From Imhoffiella purpurea (GTDB lineage Bacteria > Pseudomonadota > Gammaproteobacteria > Chromatiales > Chromatiaceae), in the NCBI RefSeq assembly GCF_000585215.1, contig NZ_AONC01000011.1:1-64000 (forward strand): a DNA stretch of 64,000 bases, written 5' to 3'. Numbering within the stretch: position 1 is the first letter of the stretch; every line of letters starts with the position of its first letter. The notes beneath the pieces are model-generated. The model was given only the letters and a program-made list of their open reading frames with translations, was not told the DNA's origin and ran no database searches. Shown here piece by piece: positions 15,991 to 24,510 of this stretch. The position numbers and the translations under genes are program-made.

Positions 15991-16156
15991 ATATCCCGAG
16001 CAGTGGGCCGTCGTGCGGCGCATGATCCACGCCAGCGCCGACTTCGAACGCATCGCCACGGACCTCTCGCGGCTGCGCGGCCAGTCGGTCAACTATCTCT
16101 CCCTGCTGCTGATCCGCAATCCCCATCGTCGGAATCGGGTGGTTCGCAGACGCTAG
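15971..16156 (+). pseudogene. Probable precorrin-8X methylmutase (CbiC) remnant
   Basis: An open stretch without start in a third frame overlaps the cbiQ end. It reads DPRIEYPEQWAVVRRMIHAS followed by ADFE, which resembles the N-terminal region of CbiC/CobH, then RGQSVNYLSLLLIRNPHRR, which may derive from another cobalamin enzyme. It ends at TAG 16154-16156. The identification rests on a short similarity remembered from the family. The position after cbiM-cbiL-cbiQ supports it. No functional product is expected. Confidence 0.45.
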
Positions 16157-16291
16157 CCTGGCATCGACGCTCACGGAACCTCTTCGATTCTTCGGTCATC
16201 GAAGTCTCAATGGGTCCAGATCCCTGGTCCCAATCCACCGTGACGGGCGTTATCCTCCAACACGCCCGCTGGACGCAATCAGGAGATGCGC

Positions 16292-19117
16292 ATGCTCGCC
16301 TCGAACCCGACCTTCATCTACTGGACGCTCGCCATACTCGCCTTGGTGTCCGTCGCCTTCCTGGTCGGCTGGCGCTTCAGACGGAACGCAATAAACAGAC
16401 GGGCGGTCGCACGGACGCAGCCCCCCGCCGAGAGCCGTTCCTGGCACCAGCTCGACGCCGCCCAGACGCTGACCGAGCTCGAGGTGACCGAGACGGGACT
16501 CGAGACCTCGGAGGCACTCGCGCGTCTTGAGCGCCACGGCCCCAACCGGCTCCCCGAGCCCGAGACGCGCGGCCCGCTGATGCGCTTCCTGGCCCAGTTC
16601 CATAACGTCCTCATCTATGTGCTGCTCGCCGCCGGTGTGGTCACGGGACTCCTTCAGCACTGGCTGGACGCCGGCGTCATCCTGGGCGTGGTGCTGATCA
16701 ACGCGGCCATCGGCTTCGTCCAGGAGGGCAAGGCCGAGGACGCACTGCGCGCCATTCGCCAGATGCTCTCGCCCCACGCCATGGCCTGGCGCGACGGACG
16801 TCTGACGACCCTGGACGCGGCCGATCTGGTGCCGGGCGACCTGGTGCAGCTGCAGTCCGGCGACAAGATCCCGGCCGACCTGCGGCTGCTGCGCGCCAAG
16901 GGCCTGCAGATCGAGGAGGCGGCCCTGACCGGAGAATCCGTGCCGGTCGACAAGGTCGTGGGTGCGCTGCCGCTCGAGACGCCGCTCGCCGACCGTCGCT
17001 GCATGGCCTACTCTGGCACCCTGGTCACGCACGGGCAGGGGACCGGTATCGTGGTCGCGACCGGTGCGGAGACCGAGATCGGGCGCATCAGCGCCCTGGT
17101 GTCGGGGGTGGAGCAGCTGACGACGCCTCTGCTGCGCCAGATGGCCCAGTTCGGCCGCTGGCTCACCGCCGCCATCCTGGCGCTCGCGACCCTCACCTTC
17201 TGCTTCGGCGTTCTGGTCCGCGACTATACGGCCGCCGAGATGTTCCTGGCCGCGGTCGGGCTGGCGGTGGCGGCCATCCCCGAGGGATTGCCGGCCATCA
17301 TGACCATCACGCTGGCGATCGGCGTGCGCCGCATGGCCGGACGCAACGCCATCATCCGCCGGCTGCCGGCGGTCGAGACCCTGGGCACCGTGGGCGTCAT
17401 CTGCTCGGACAAGACGGGTACCCTGACCCGCAACGAGATGACGGTGAGCCGTCTGCTGACCGCCGAACGCGCATTCACCCTCAGCGGCACCGGCTACGAT
17501 CCGCACGGCGCCATCCTGCTCGACGGCGAACCCTATGCAACTCAACAGGATCCCGTCCTGACCGAGGCCCTGCGCGCCGCGCTCCTGTGTAACGACGCCG
17601 CACTGACCCCGGCCGAGGGCGAGTGGCGCGTCCAGGGCGATCCCATGGAGGGCGCCCTGCTGGTGGCGGGCATCAAGGGCGGTCTGGATCCCGAGATGCT
17701 CGCCAGCGAGTTGCCGCGCACGGACCTCATCCCCTTCGAGTCCGAGCACAAGTTCATGGCGACCCTGCATCACGACCATGTCGGCGAGTCCTTCATCTTC
17801 GTCAAGGGCGCGCCCGAGGCGCTGCTGGAGATGTGCTCCAGACAGCGGGTTGCGGGAGGAACGGCCGACATCGACCGCGCCTTCTGGCTCGAACGAATGG
17901 AGGGGCTGGCCGCGCAGGGCCAGCGGGTGCTGGCGGTCGCGGCCCGGCCGGCGGAGCGGCATGCCACCGACTTGGTGTTCGACGATCTGGGGCGGGATCT
18001 CGTCATGCTGGCCCTGATCGGTCTCATGGATCCGCCGCGCGAGGAGGCGATCGCCGCCGTCGAGGTCTGCGCCCGTGCCGGCATCCGGGTGAAGATGATC
18101 ACGGGCGACCATGCCTCCACGGCCATGGCGATCGCGGGTCAGGTGGGGCTCGCCAATTCGAACGTCGTGCTCACCGGACGGGATCTCGACGCCATGGACG
18201 AGGACGCGCTGCGCCGGCGCGCCGAGGAGGTCGACGTCTACGCCCGGGTCACCCCGGAGCACAAGCTGCGCCTGGTGCAGCGGCTGCAGGAATCGGATCG
18301 GATCGTCGCCATGACCGGGGACGGCGTCAACGACGCCCCGGCGCTCAAGCGGGCCGACGTGGGCGTCGCCATGGGGATCAACGGCACCGAGGCGGCCAAG
18401 GAGGCGGCCGAGATGGTGCTCGCCGACGACAATTTCGCCTCCATCGCCAGCGCGGTCGAGGAGGGGCGCACGGTCTACGACAACCTCAAGAAGGCCATCC
18501 TCTTCATCCTGCCGACCAATGGCGGCGAGGCGCTGGTGGTGCTGGGGGCCATCCTCTTCGGCTTCCATCAGTTCCCCCTGACCCCGGTCCAGATCCTCTG
18601 GGTCAACATGATCACGGCCGTCACCCTGGCATTGGCGCTCGCCTTCGAGCCGCCCGAGCCGGGCGTCATGGGCCGCCCGCCGCGCAACGCGCGAGAGCCG
18701 GTGCTGACCCCGGCCTTCCTGTGGCGCATCGGCTATGTCTCGGTCATCCTCATGGCCGGGACCTTCGGCCTCTTCCTCTGGGAGCTGGAGCGGGATGCGA
18801 GCATCGAGCAGGCGCGGGCGGTCGCCGTCAACACACTGGTCTTCTTCGAGATCTTCTATCTGCTCAACGCGCGCTACATCAACGCGCCCGTGCTCAATCG
18901 CGCCGGACTCACAGGCAACCCCTACGTGCTGCTCGCGATCGGGCTGCTGGTCCTGTTCCAGCTCGCCTTCACCTATCTCGAGCCGATGCAGGCCCTGTTC
19001 GGCGTTGCCGCGATCGACTGGGTGGTCTGGGTGCGCATCGTTTTGGTGACCTCCTCGGTGCTCTTCATCGTCGAGCTTGAGAAATGGCTGACGCGCCGCA
19101 GACGGCTTGCGGGGTGA
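16292..19117 (+). CDS. P2-type cation-transporting ATPase with extra N-terminal helix
   Basis: About 941 residues. I chose ATG 16292 because CAGGAG lies six bases upstream; ATG 16286 would leave no spacer. Cation ATPase N-domain (about 50-115), actuator with ALTGESVPVD, M4 AIPEGLPA, phosphorylation site CSDKTGTLTRNE and hinge TGDGVNDAPALK are all present, followed by six C-terminal helices. It has an unusual extra hydrophobic helix at about residues 8-28 before the N-domain. In M6 the sequence WVNMITAVTLALA has Ala where Ca-ATPases carry the ion-binding Asp (WVNLVTD), so calcium is not a safe assignment. Possible ions are H+, Mg2+ or others. It follows the decayed cobalt locus and precedes an Rpn gene; it is probably monocistronic. 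Confidence 0.9.
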   Translation: MLASNPTFIYWTLAILALVSVAFLVGWRFRRNAINRRAVARTQPPAESRSWHQLDAAQTLTELEVTETGLETSEALARLERHGPNRLPEPETRGPLMRFLAQFHNVLIYVLLAAGVVTGLLQHWLDAGVILGVVLINAAIGFVQEGKAEDALRAIRQMLSPHAMAWRDGRLTTLDAADLVPGDLVQLQSGDKIPADLRLLRAKGLQIEEAALTGESVPVDKVVGALPLETPLADRRCMAYSGTLVTHGQGTGIVVATGAETEIGRISALVSGVEQLTTPLLRQMAQFGRWLTAAILALATLTFCFGVLVRDYTAAEMFLAAVGLAVAAIPEGLPAIMTITLAIGVRRMAGRNAIIRRLPAVETLGTVGVICSDKTGTLTRNEMTVSRLLTAERAFTLSGTGYDPHGAILLDGEPYATQQDPVLTEALRAALLCNDAALTPAEGEWRVQGDPMEGALLVAGIKGGLDPEMLASELPRTDLIPFESEHKFMATLHHDHVGESFIFVKGAPEALLEMCSRQRVAGGTADIDRAFWLERMEGLAAQGQRVLAVAARPAERHATDLVFDDLGRDLVMLALIGLMDPPREEAIAAVEVCARAGIRVKMITGDHASTAMAIAGQVGLANSNVVLTGRDLDAMDEDALRRRAEEVDVYARVTPEHKLRLVQRLQESDRIVAMTGDGVNDAPALKRADVGVAMGINGTEAAKEAAEMVLADDNFASIASAVEEGRTVYDNLKKAILFILPTNGGEALVVLGAILFGFHQFPLTPVQILWVNMITAVTLALALAFEPPEPGVMGRPPRNAREPVLTPAFLWRIGYVSVILMAGTFGLFLWELERDASIEQARAVAVNTLVFFEIFYLLNARYINAPVLNRAGLTGNPYVLLAIGLLVLFQLAFTYLEPMQALFGVAAIDWVVWVRIVLVTSSVLFIVELEKWLTRRRRLAG

Positions 19118-19139
19118 ATCTCTTTTCCCTGGAGCAAAA

Positions 19140-20069
19140 ATGACTGTGAACGCGGAATTCGACGACCCGAGCGATTGGCAGGGCGAGCTGCTCGATCCCA
19201 AAAACGACTACGTCTTCAAGCGCGTCTTCGGCGAGGATCCCGCCTTGCTGGTATCGCTGATCAATGATCTGCGTCCCGACTTGCCCGAGATTCGGTCGGT
19301 GGAGATCCTCAATCCAGGCATCAACGCCGAGGAGCTGCGCGGCAAGTACATCGTGCTCGACGTCCTCGCGCGCGATGCCGAGGGACATGCCTACAATATC
19401 GAGATCCAGGTGCGCCGTTACGGAGCCTGGCATCAGCGGGCGCTCTACTATCTGGCGCGGATGCTGGCGACTCAACTGGACGCCGGCGAGGATTACGATC
19501 GGTTGCGGGCGGCGGTCGGGATCCATCTCCTGGATTTCGACCTTTTTACGGAGACGCCCGAGCAATGCGCTCAAGCCCTGTGGCGGTTCGAGATGCGCGA
19601 CGCGCATCAGCCGCAAGTGACCTTGGGAAACCAGCTTCAGCTGACCCTGATCGAGCTGAAGAAGGCGGATCGTCTGAGACAGGGGGCGGGACCATTGGGT
19701 GACTGGGTGAGCTTCTTCGAGCATTGGCGGGAGGAACAGATCATGACTGAGATCGAGCATGCACCGATTCGCGAGGCGCTGAATCGGGTACATCGGCTGA
19801 GTGCGGACGAGGAGGCACGCCGGATGGCGTTCGTGCGCGAGCGGGCGCTGCGCGACGAGGTGTCCTTGCTGAAGGAGGCGCGTGAAGAGGGCAGAGAGGA
19901 AGGACGGGAGGAAGGACGGGAGGAAGGACGGGAGAAGGGACGAGAGGAGGGGAGATTGGAAGCGGCCCGGAATACCGCCCGCAATCTCATCGCGCTGGGC
20001 GGGCTCAGCGATGGACAGATTGCGCAGGCGACCGGTCTGACTCTGGAGCAGGTCGAGGCACTGCATTAA
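19140..20069 (+). CDS. Rpn-family nuclease/putative transposase-like protein (PD-(D/E)XK)
   Basis: About 309 residues, starting ATG 19140 after CTGGAGC. The N-terminal domain carries LLDPKNDYVFKRVFGED, the Rpn/PDDEXK_2 opening. GKYIVLDVLARDAEGHAYNIEIQVRRYGAW follows, where D, E and Q-x-K/R-like positions form the nuclease core. A C-terminal segment is rich in EGREEGREEGRE repeats, coded by 12-base tandem units. The end (GGLSDGQIAQATGLTLEQVEAL) is a short helix-turn-helix-like tail usual in this family. Rpn proteins are recombination-promoting DNases whose repeat number varies; biological role is often unclear. Confidence 0.85.
   Translation: MTVNAEFDDPSDWQGELLDPKNDYVFKRVFGEDPALLVSLINDLRPDLPEIRSVEILNPGINAEELRGKYIVLDVLARDAEGHAYNIEIQVRRYGAWHQRALYYLARMLATQLDAGEDYDRLRAAVGIHLLDFDLFTETPEQCAQALWRFEMRDAHQPQVTLGNQLQLTLIELKKADRLRQGAGPLGDWVSFFEHWREEQIMTEIEHAPIREALNRVHRLSADEEARRMAFVRERALRDEVSLLKEAREEGREEGREEGREEGREKGREEGRLEAARNTARNLIALGGLSDGQIAQATGLTLEQVEALH
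19899..19946 (+). repeat. 12-base in-frame tandem repeat in the Rpn gene
   Basis: Three exact copies of GAAGGACGGGAG (19899-19934) and one diverged copy follow each other and encode the EGRE units of the Rpn protein. Such charged repeats are expected to expand or contract by slippage without changing the frame. Confidence 0.85.
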
Positions 20070-20115
20070 TCTCCGCCCCTACGTCCGAGATTTCGCTGAA
20101 AGCACGGAGTCGCCG

Positions 20116-21273
20116 ATGGACGATGCCCTGGAGCAGGCCCGCCGCTGGGTCGATGCCGATGCGCCGGTTCTCTGGCTCTTGGGCAAGACCCAATCCGGCA
20201 AGACCAGCATCCTGGCCGAGATCACGGGTCAGGGGCATGACGCGGTCGGCCGGGGCTATCGGCCGATGACGCGGGAGAGCCGTCTCTATGCCTTCCCGCC
20301 CGATCGGCCGGTGCTTCGCGTGCTGGACACCCGTGGGCTGGCGGACCACGCGGACGAGGATGCATCCCAGGACCTGGATCGTGCGCGCGAGCAGGCGCAT
20401 CTGTTCCTCGTGGTGGTGCGGATCGAGGACCTGGACATCGGCGAGATCCTGGACCTGGTCCGCCAGATCCGTCGGCAGCATCCGCGGTTGCCGCTCATCG
20501 TCGCCCAGACCTGTCTGCATCATCTCTATGGATCGGGGGACCGACATCCCGATCCCTATCCCTTCGACGGAACCGACGACGATCGGAATCGAGCAGGGGT
20601 TCCGGTCGAGCTCGGTCGCTCCATCCTGGCACAGCGCCGACTCTTCACCGGTATCAAGGGGGAGCCGCCACGCTTCGTGCCGCTGGACTTCACCCGGCCC
20701 GAACAAGGCGTCCTGCCGGCGGATTACGGCGCCGACCGCTTGTGGGATCTGCTCGAACGGGCGTTGCCGGAGGTGGCCGAGCGGTTGCGTCTGAATCGCG
20801 CCTCCGAGGAGAGCATCCGCGCCCGGGTGATCCTGCCCTACGCCATGGCGGCGGCGGCCGCGAACGCGGTGCCCGTGCCGCTTCTCGGTGGTCTGGGCGC
20901 GGCCAGTCTACAGTCGGCGATGGTGGTCCGGATCGCCCGTCGACTCGGCTGTGCCGGCGACTTCACGGCCTTGTGGCGGGAGCTGGCCGGGGCACTCGGC
21001 ACCGGGTTCATGGCCGGCTTCGGTGGCAGCTGGATGGCCCAGCAGGTGCTCAAGCTGGGGCTTGGGTGGGGCACCGCCCTGGTCGCATCCTGGTCCTTCG
21101 CCATCTCCTGGGCCATCGGCGAGGCCGCGCTCTACTACTTCGGCGAGAAGGCCGCGGGACAGGCCCCCGAGCGCGAGGCACTGCGCGCCCGCTATCGCGC
21201 GGCCCTGAGGGCGGCGCGAGATACCTACAAACCGCCGGAAACCGAGAGCGCCATGAGGCATCGAGGATCATGA
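20116..21273 (+). CDS. GTPase with C-terminal YcjF/DUF697-like membrane domain
   Basis: A 385-residue protein. The N-terminal GTPase domain (about 1-210) has P-loop LLGKTQSGKTSILAEITG and G3 LDTRGLAD. The usual NKxD base-specificity motif is replaced by AQTCLHH, so nucleotide specificity is uncertain. Residues about 225-360 resemble the glycine- and alanine-rich DUF697 domain with two membrane-inserting helices (AMAAAAANAVPVPLLGG and FGGSWMAQQVLKLGLGWG). It overlaps the start of a second GTPase gene by ATGA. Such proteins may act at membranes in stress responses; the exact function is unknown. Confidence 0.8.
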   Translation: MDDALEQARRWVDADAPVLWLLGKTQSGKTSILAEITGQGHDAVGRGYRPMTRESRLYAFPPDRPVLRVLDTRGLADHADEDASQDLDRAREQAHLFLVVVRIEDLDIGEILDLVRQIRRQHPRLPLIVAQTCLHHLYGSGDRHPDPYPFDGTDDDRNRAGVPVELGRSILAQRRLFTGIKGEPPRFVPLDFTRPEQGVLPADYGADRLWDLLERALPEVAERLRLNRASEESIRARVILPYAMAAAAANAVPVPLLGGLGAASLQSAMVVRIARRLGCAGDFTALWRELAGALGTGFMAGFGGSWMAQQVLKLGLGWGTALVASWSFAISWAIGEAALYYFGEKAAGQAPEREALRARYRAALRAARDTYKPPETESAMRHRGS

Positions 21274-22853
21274 CGGAGCCCTCCATCTGGGACTCTCTGC
21301 GCCGGCATCACAGGCGCGCGCTCTGGCTGCTGTCGCTGGCCGCGCTGCTGATCCTCATCCCCTGGGCGGCCGGCCTGGCGGTCGGCATCTGGTACCTGGT
21401 TCAGCAGGGATGGGCCTGGTACTGGTGGGCGGGAACCCTGGTGCTGGCCCTCCTGGCACTCCTGGTGTTGAGACGGCTGCTGTTGCGGCCCGCTTCGCCA
21501 ATCCGAACGCTGAGAGACGGCATTCCGGGCGCCTCAACGGCCGAACGGGGTGCGCGCGAGGCCCTGCGGAAGCGCGCCGAGTCACTCGATGCGGAGGATC
21601 TGCGAGATCTGCAGGCCCTGTCCGATCTCGTCATCGGCGCCGTCCGGGACGTCGCCGATGCCTATTCCCCGAAGGATGCCGTCGCGCTCTGGCGCTTTAC
21701 GCTGCCGGAGCTGCTGCTGATGAGCGAGGATCTGACCCAACGGGTGCGCGGGACGCTTCTGGTCGACTTCCCCGTGCTCCGGCACGTCGAGCTGTCCTGG
21801 ATCGTGACGCTCGTCGGCGTGGTCGACCCGCTCGGCAAGCTGGCGGGTCTCTATTCCGTGCTGCGCTGGGTCAGCCCGGGAAGCGCCTTCGTCTCGGTGC
21901 TGCGCGGACGCCTGACCGAGCAGGCGCTCAAGGGCGTCGGCGATTCCGCCAAGGTGCAGCTGGGCGTGATCCTGATCGAGCAGACGGGGGATACGGCGAT
22001 CCGGCTCTATTCCGGCGGCTACCGGCGACGTGCCGAGGAACGCCTGCCGACGGCGCCCGAGACGGTCGCGGACGGGCCGGAGGAACCCTTGACCCTGCTG
22101 CTCGCCGGACGGCGCAATGTCGGTAAGTCGGCCCTGGTCAACGCGCTGCTCGACAGGGCCCGCGAGCCGGTGGGGCTGCTGACGCCCCCCGCCCAGGGCT
22201 GCCGCGCCTATGCGCTGCGATCCGAGCAGGCCGGCGATCTCGTCCTCGTCGACTGTCCCTGCGTTCAGGGCGGCGAAAAGGAGCCCTGGCTCGCCCAGGC
22301 GGCCAAGAGCGATCTGGTGCTCTGGGTCGCCGCCGCCAATCGCGCCGACCGTGCCGCCGATCAGCGTGCGCTCAGGGCGCTCGACGCACTCACGGAACGC
22401 AGACCCGACCTCCGTCCGGTGCCGCGCATCCTGGTGCTGACCCACGCCGACAAGCTGGATCCCCCGCTGGAATGGGAGCCGCCCTACTATGTCGTGGAGG
22501 GCGAACGGCCCAAGGAGCGCGAGATGCGCGAGGCGCGCCGGACGGCCTGCGAGCAGCTCGGCATCCCCGAGTCCCAGTGCGCCCTCATCGCCATCCCGCC
22601 CGATCTGACCCTGTGGAATAGGGAGGATCTCCATCGGGCGATTCGAGAGGCCCTGCCGCAGGCGCGGCAGAAGCAGCTGGAGCGCGGGATGGCGCGGGAC
22701 GGCTGGCTCCGGAGGATCCAGGACACGACCGGCAGCATCCCGGGGGTCCTCGACCGGTCGCGCCGATTCGGCCGCCGCTGGGTCGACCGCACGCTCGGAA
22801 AGACCGCGAGCCGGATCGGCGACAAGCTGTCCGGCAGAGGGGACAAGGGATGA
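21270..22853 (+). CDS. Membrane-anchored GTPase (YcjX/Era-like) paired with the preceding gene
   Basis: 527 residues from ATG 21270, four bases inside the previous gene; longer upstream frames are shadows. Two N-terminal membrane helices (about 17-40 and 50-68) are followed by a helical DUF697-like region (about 100-260, FPVLRHVELSWIVTLVGVVD). A C-terminal GTPase domain has P-loop LLAGRRNVGKSALVNALL, G3 LVDCPCVQGG (Cys in place of the usual Gly) and G4 LTHADK. It forms a translationally coupled pair with the GTPase at 20116, probably acting as a complex at the inner membrane. Unknown role. Confidence 0.8.
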   Translation: MTEPSIWDSLRRHHRRALWLLSLAALLILIPWAAGLAVGIWYLVQQGWAWYWWAGTLVLALLALLVLRRLLLRPASPIRTLRDGIPGASTAERGAREALRKRAESLDAEDLRDLQALSDLVIGAVRDVADAYSPKDAVALWRFTLPELLLMSEDLTQRVRGTLLVDFPVLRHVELSWIVTLVGVVDPLGKLAGLYSVLRWVSPGSAFVSVLRGRLTEQALKGVGDSAKVQLGVILIEQTGDTAIRLYSGGYRRRAEERLPTAPETVADGPEEPLTLLLAGRRNVGKSALVNALLDRAREPVGLLTPPAQGCRAYALRSEQAGDLVLVDCPCVQGGEKEPWLAQAAKSDLVLWVAAANRADRAADQRALRALDALTERRPDLRPVPRILVLTHADKLDPPLEWEPPYYVVEGERPKEREMREARRTACEQLGIPESQCALIAIPPDLTLWNREDLHRAIREALPQARQKQLERGMARDGWLRRIQDTTGSIPGVLDRSRRFGRRWVDRTLGKTASRIGDKLSGRGDKG

Positions 22854-22974
22854 CGGCGCCCGCGATTCACGGTCCCAGGGCCTGATGCTTTGATATCCTT
22901 GCCCGCTCGCCAACGACCCGTCGATGTGCAGACTTGCGATATGAATCTCGAATACGAAGGAAGGGCCCTCTCCG

Positions 22975-23970
22975 ATGAATGCTAGCGATACCCAGCGAAC
23001 CCGCCGCATCCTCATGGTCGGGGGGACCGGCACCATCGGTCGTGCCACCGTTGCCGCACTGGTAGCCCGAGGTCACGAGGTCGTCTGCATCGTTCGGCCC
23101 CGAGCCTCGAAACAGGAGCGGCCGCTGGACTTCCTGCAGGGGGCCGAGGTGCGCCTCGCCGACGTGTCCGATCCCGCCTCTCTGGCCGAGCACGGATTCC
23201 GCCACGAACGCTTCGACGCGGTGGTGTCCTGTCTCGCGTCGCGGACCGGCGAGCCGCGCGACGCCTGGGCGATCGACCATGGGGTGCACATGGTTCTGCT
23301 CGAACAGGCGAAGGCCGCGGGCGCGACCCAGATGGTGCTCCTGTCGGCGATCTGCGTGCAGCGGCCCCGGCTGGCCTTCCAGCAGGCCAAGCTCGCCTTC
23401 GAGAAGGCGCTCATGGAGTCGGGGCTGACCTACTCGATCGTACGTCCGACCGCCTTCTTCAAATCGCTGGCGGGGCAGGTGGCCCGGGTCCAGCAGGGCA
23501 AGCCCTATCTGCTGTTCGGCGACGGCACCCTGACCGCCTGCAAGCCGATCAGCGACGCCGATCTGGCGGCCTATCTTGCGGACTGTCTGGAGGATCCCTC
23601 GCTGCAGAACCGGATCCTTCCGATCGGCGGACCGGGACCGGCCATCACCCCGCTCGAGCAGGGCCAATTCCTCTTCGAGCTACTCGGACGCGAGCCGAAG
23701 TTCAAGCAGGTGCCGGTCGGGTTCATCAGCGGCATCGCGACGGTCCTGGGAGCGCTGGGGAAAATCGTTCCGCCCTTGGCCGCCAAGGCCGAGCTGGCCC
23801 GTATCGGCCATTACTACGCGACCGAGTCGATGCTGGTCCTCGATCCCGAGACCGGCCGCTACGATGCGGACGCGACCCCAGAGACCGGCCGGGACACACT
23901 GTTCGACTACTACCGCCAGCTCGTCGAGGGCTCCGAGACCGCCGAGCGCGGCGAGCATGCGGTGTTCTGA
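22975..23970 (+). CDS. bciA: Divinyl (proto)chlorophyllide 8-vinyl reductase
   Basis: A 331-residue NAD(P)H-binding extended Rossmann protein. The cofactor motif is VGGTGTIGRAT. BciA/DVR features include LAFQQAKLAFEKALMESGL, VRPTAFFKSL, FGDGTLTACKPISDADLA and LPIGGPGPAITPLEQG. The enzyme reduces the 8-vinyl group of divinyl chlorophyllide precursors with NADPH during bacteriochlorophyll synthesis. The gene stands alone here, away from other pigment genes, after a clear GAAGGAAG ribosome site. It is strong evidence for a phototrophic host. Confidence 0.93.
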   Translation: MNASDTQRTRRILMVGGTGTIGRATVAALVARGHEVVCIVRPRASKQERPLDFLQGAEVRLADVSDPASLAEHGFRHERFDAVVSCLASRTGEPRDAWAIDHGVHMVLLEQAKAAGATQMVLLSAICVQRPRLAFQQAKLAFEKALMESGLTYSIVRPTAFFKSLAGQVARVQQGKPYLLFGDGTLTACKPISDADLAAYLADCLEDPSLQNRILPIGGPGPAITPLEQGQFLFELLGREPKFKQVPVGFISGIATVLGALGKIVPPLAAKAELARIGHYYATESMLVLDPETGRYDADATPETGRDTLFDYYRQLVEGSETAERGEHAVF

Positions 23971-24054
23971 TCCCTATTGGGTCTCGGTGTGCCCAGCCGC
24001 AAAGGATTGCGTTGCCTGACCTTTTCGTCGGTTGGCTTGTCTGTTTCGGTTCGA

Positions 24055-24074
24055 TTGAGTAATCTTTTACTCAA
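24055..24074. promoter_or_regulatory. Perfect inverted repeat upstream of the antitoxin-like gene
   Basis: TTGAGTAA and TTACTCAA, each 8 bases, are separated by TCTT, 18 bases before the ATG at 24092. The AT-rich dyad stands out in a GC-rich chromosome and sits where toxin-antitoxin complexes usually bind to repress their own operon. Confidence 0.6.
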
Positions 24075-24091
24075 ATATGGGGGGATAACCG

Positions 24092-24487
24092 ATGGCACGC
24101 TTTCAGGCCCTGACCAATGCGGTGCTCGAGGCCGAGCTCGATCTGCTGCGCGAGCGATTCGGCCTCGGACCGAATCAGAAGGCGGATCTCTTGCGCGAGA
24201 TGGCCGCGATCGCAGGCTGGGCCGCACGCCAGGCGGAGGAGGGGCGGGTGATCGAGGCGCGCCGCGGCGAAGCGGTCGAGCGGCTGCTGCATCCCGCACT
24301 GGAACGCCTGAGCCGTGCTGCGGGCCGGTCAGTTGAGCGGTTTGCCCTGAACGATGCTGAGGTCGAGCGTCTGGCGAGCATTCTCGACAAAGGTTTCGAT
24401 CCGTCTCCGGCCTTGCGCACCGCACTCGCGAATCTGGCGCAGTCACCGCGTCGTCCCCCATCGCTGAGTTGGCCGGGGGCGGACTGA
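24092..24487 (+). CDS. Putative antitoxin with DUF1778-like C-terminus
   Basis: A 131-residue charged helical protein. The C-terminal part, VERFALNDAEVERLASILDK followed by GFDPSPALRTALA, resembles the toxin-neutralising tail of DUF1778/TacA antitoxins (F-x-L-x-x-E ... P-x-P-x-L-R-x-L). The first 80 residues do not look like the ribbon-helix-helix normally found there; they form Ala/Glu/Arg-rich helices. It is followed 23 bases later by a GNAT gene of toxin size and preceded by a perfect inverted repeat. I infer an antitoxin with an unusual DNA-binding part. It could alternatively be an unrelated helical protein. Confidence 0.5.
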   Translation: MARFQALTNAVLEAELDLLRERFGLGPNQKADLLREMAAIAGWAARQAEEGRVIEARRGEAVERLLHPALERLSRAAGRSVERFALNDAEVERLASILDKGFDPSPALRTALANLAQSPRRPPSLSWPGAD

Positions 24488-24510
24488 CGTCCGCCGCCGT
24501 CCGCTGACGC

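Noticed and set aside
16250-19201. 983-codon open frame on the minus strand
   Set aside because: It is exactly opposite the P2-type ATPase and has Gln/Asp/His/Gly-rich composition without domains; a GC-rich shadow frame.
19899-19946. Tandem repeat considered as mobile-element terminus
   Set aside because: It is inside the Rpn coding sequence and encodes EGRE units.
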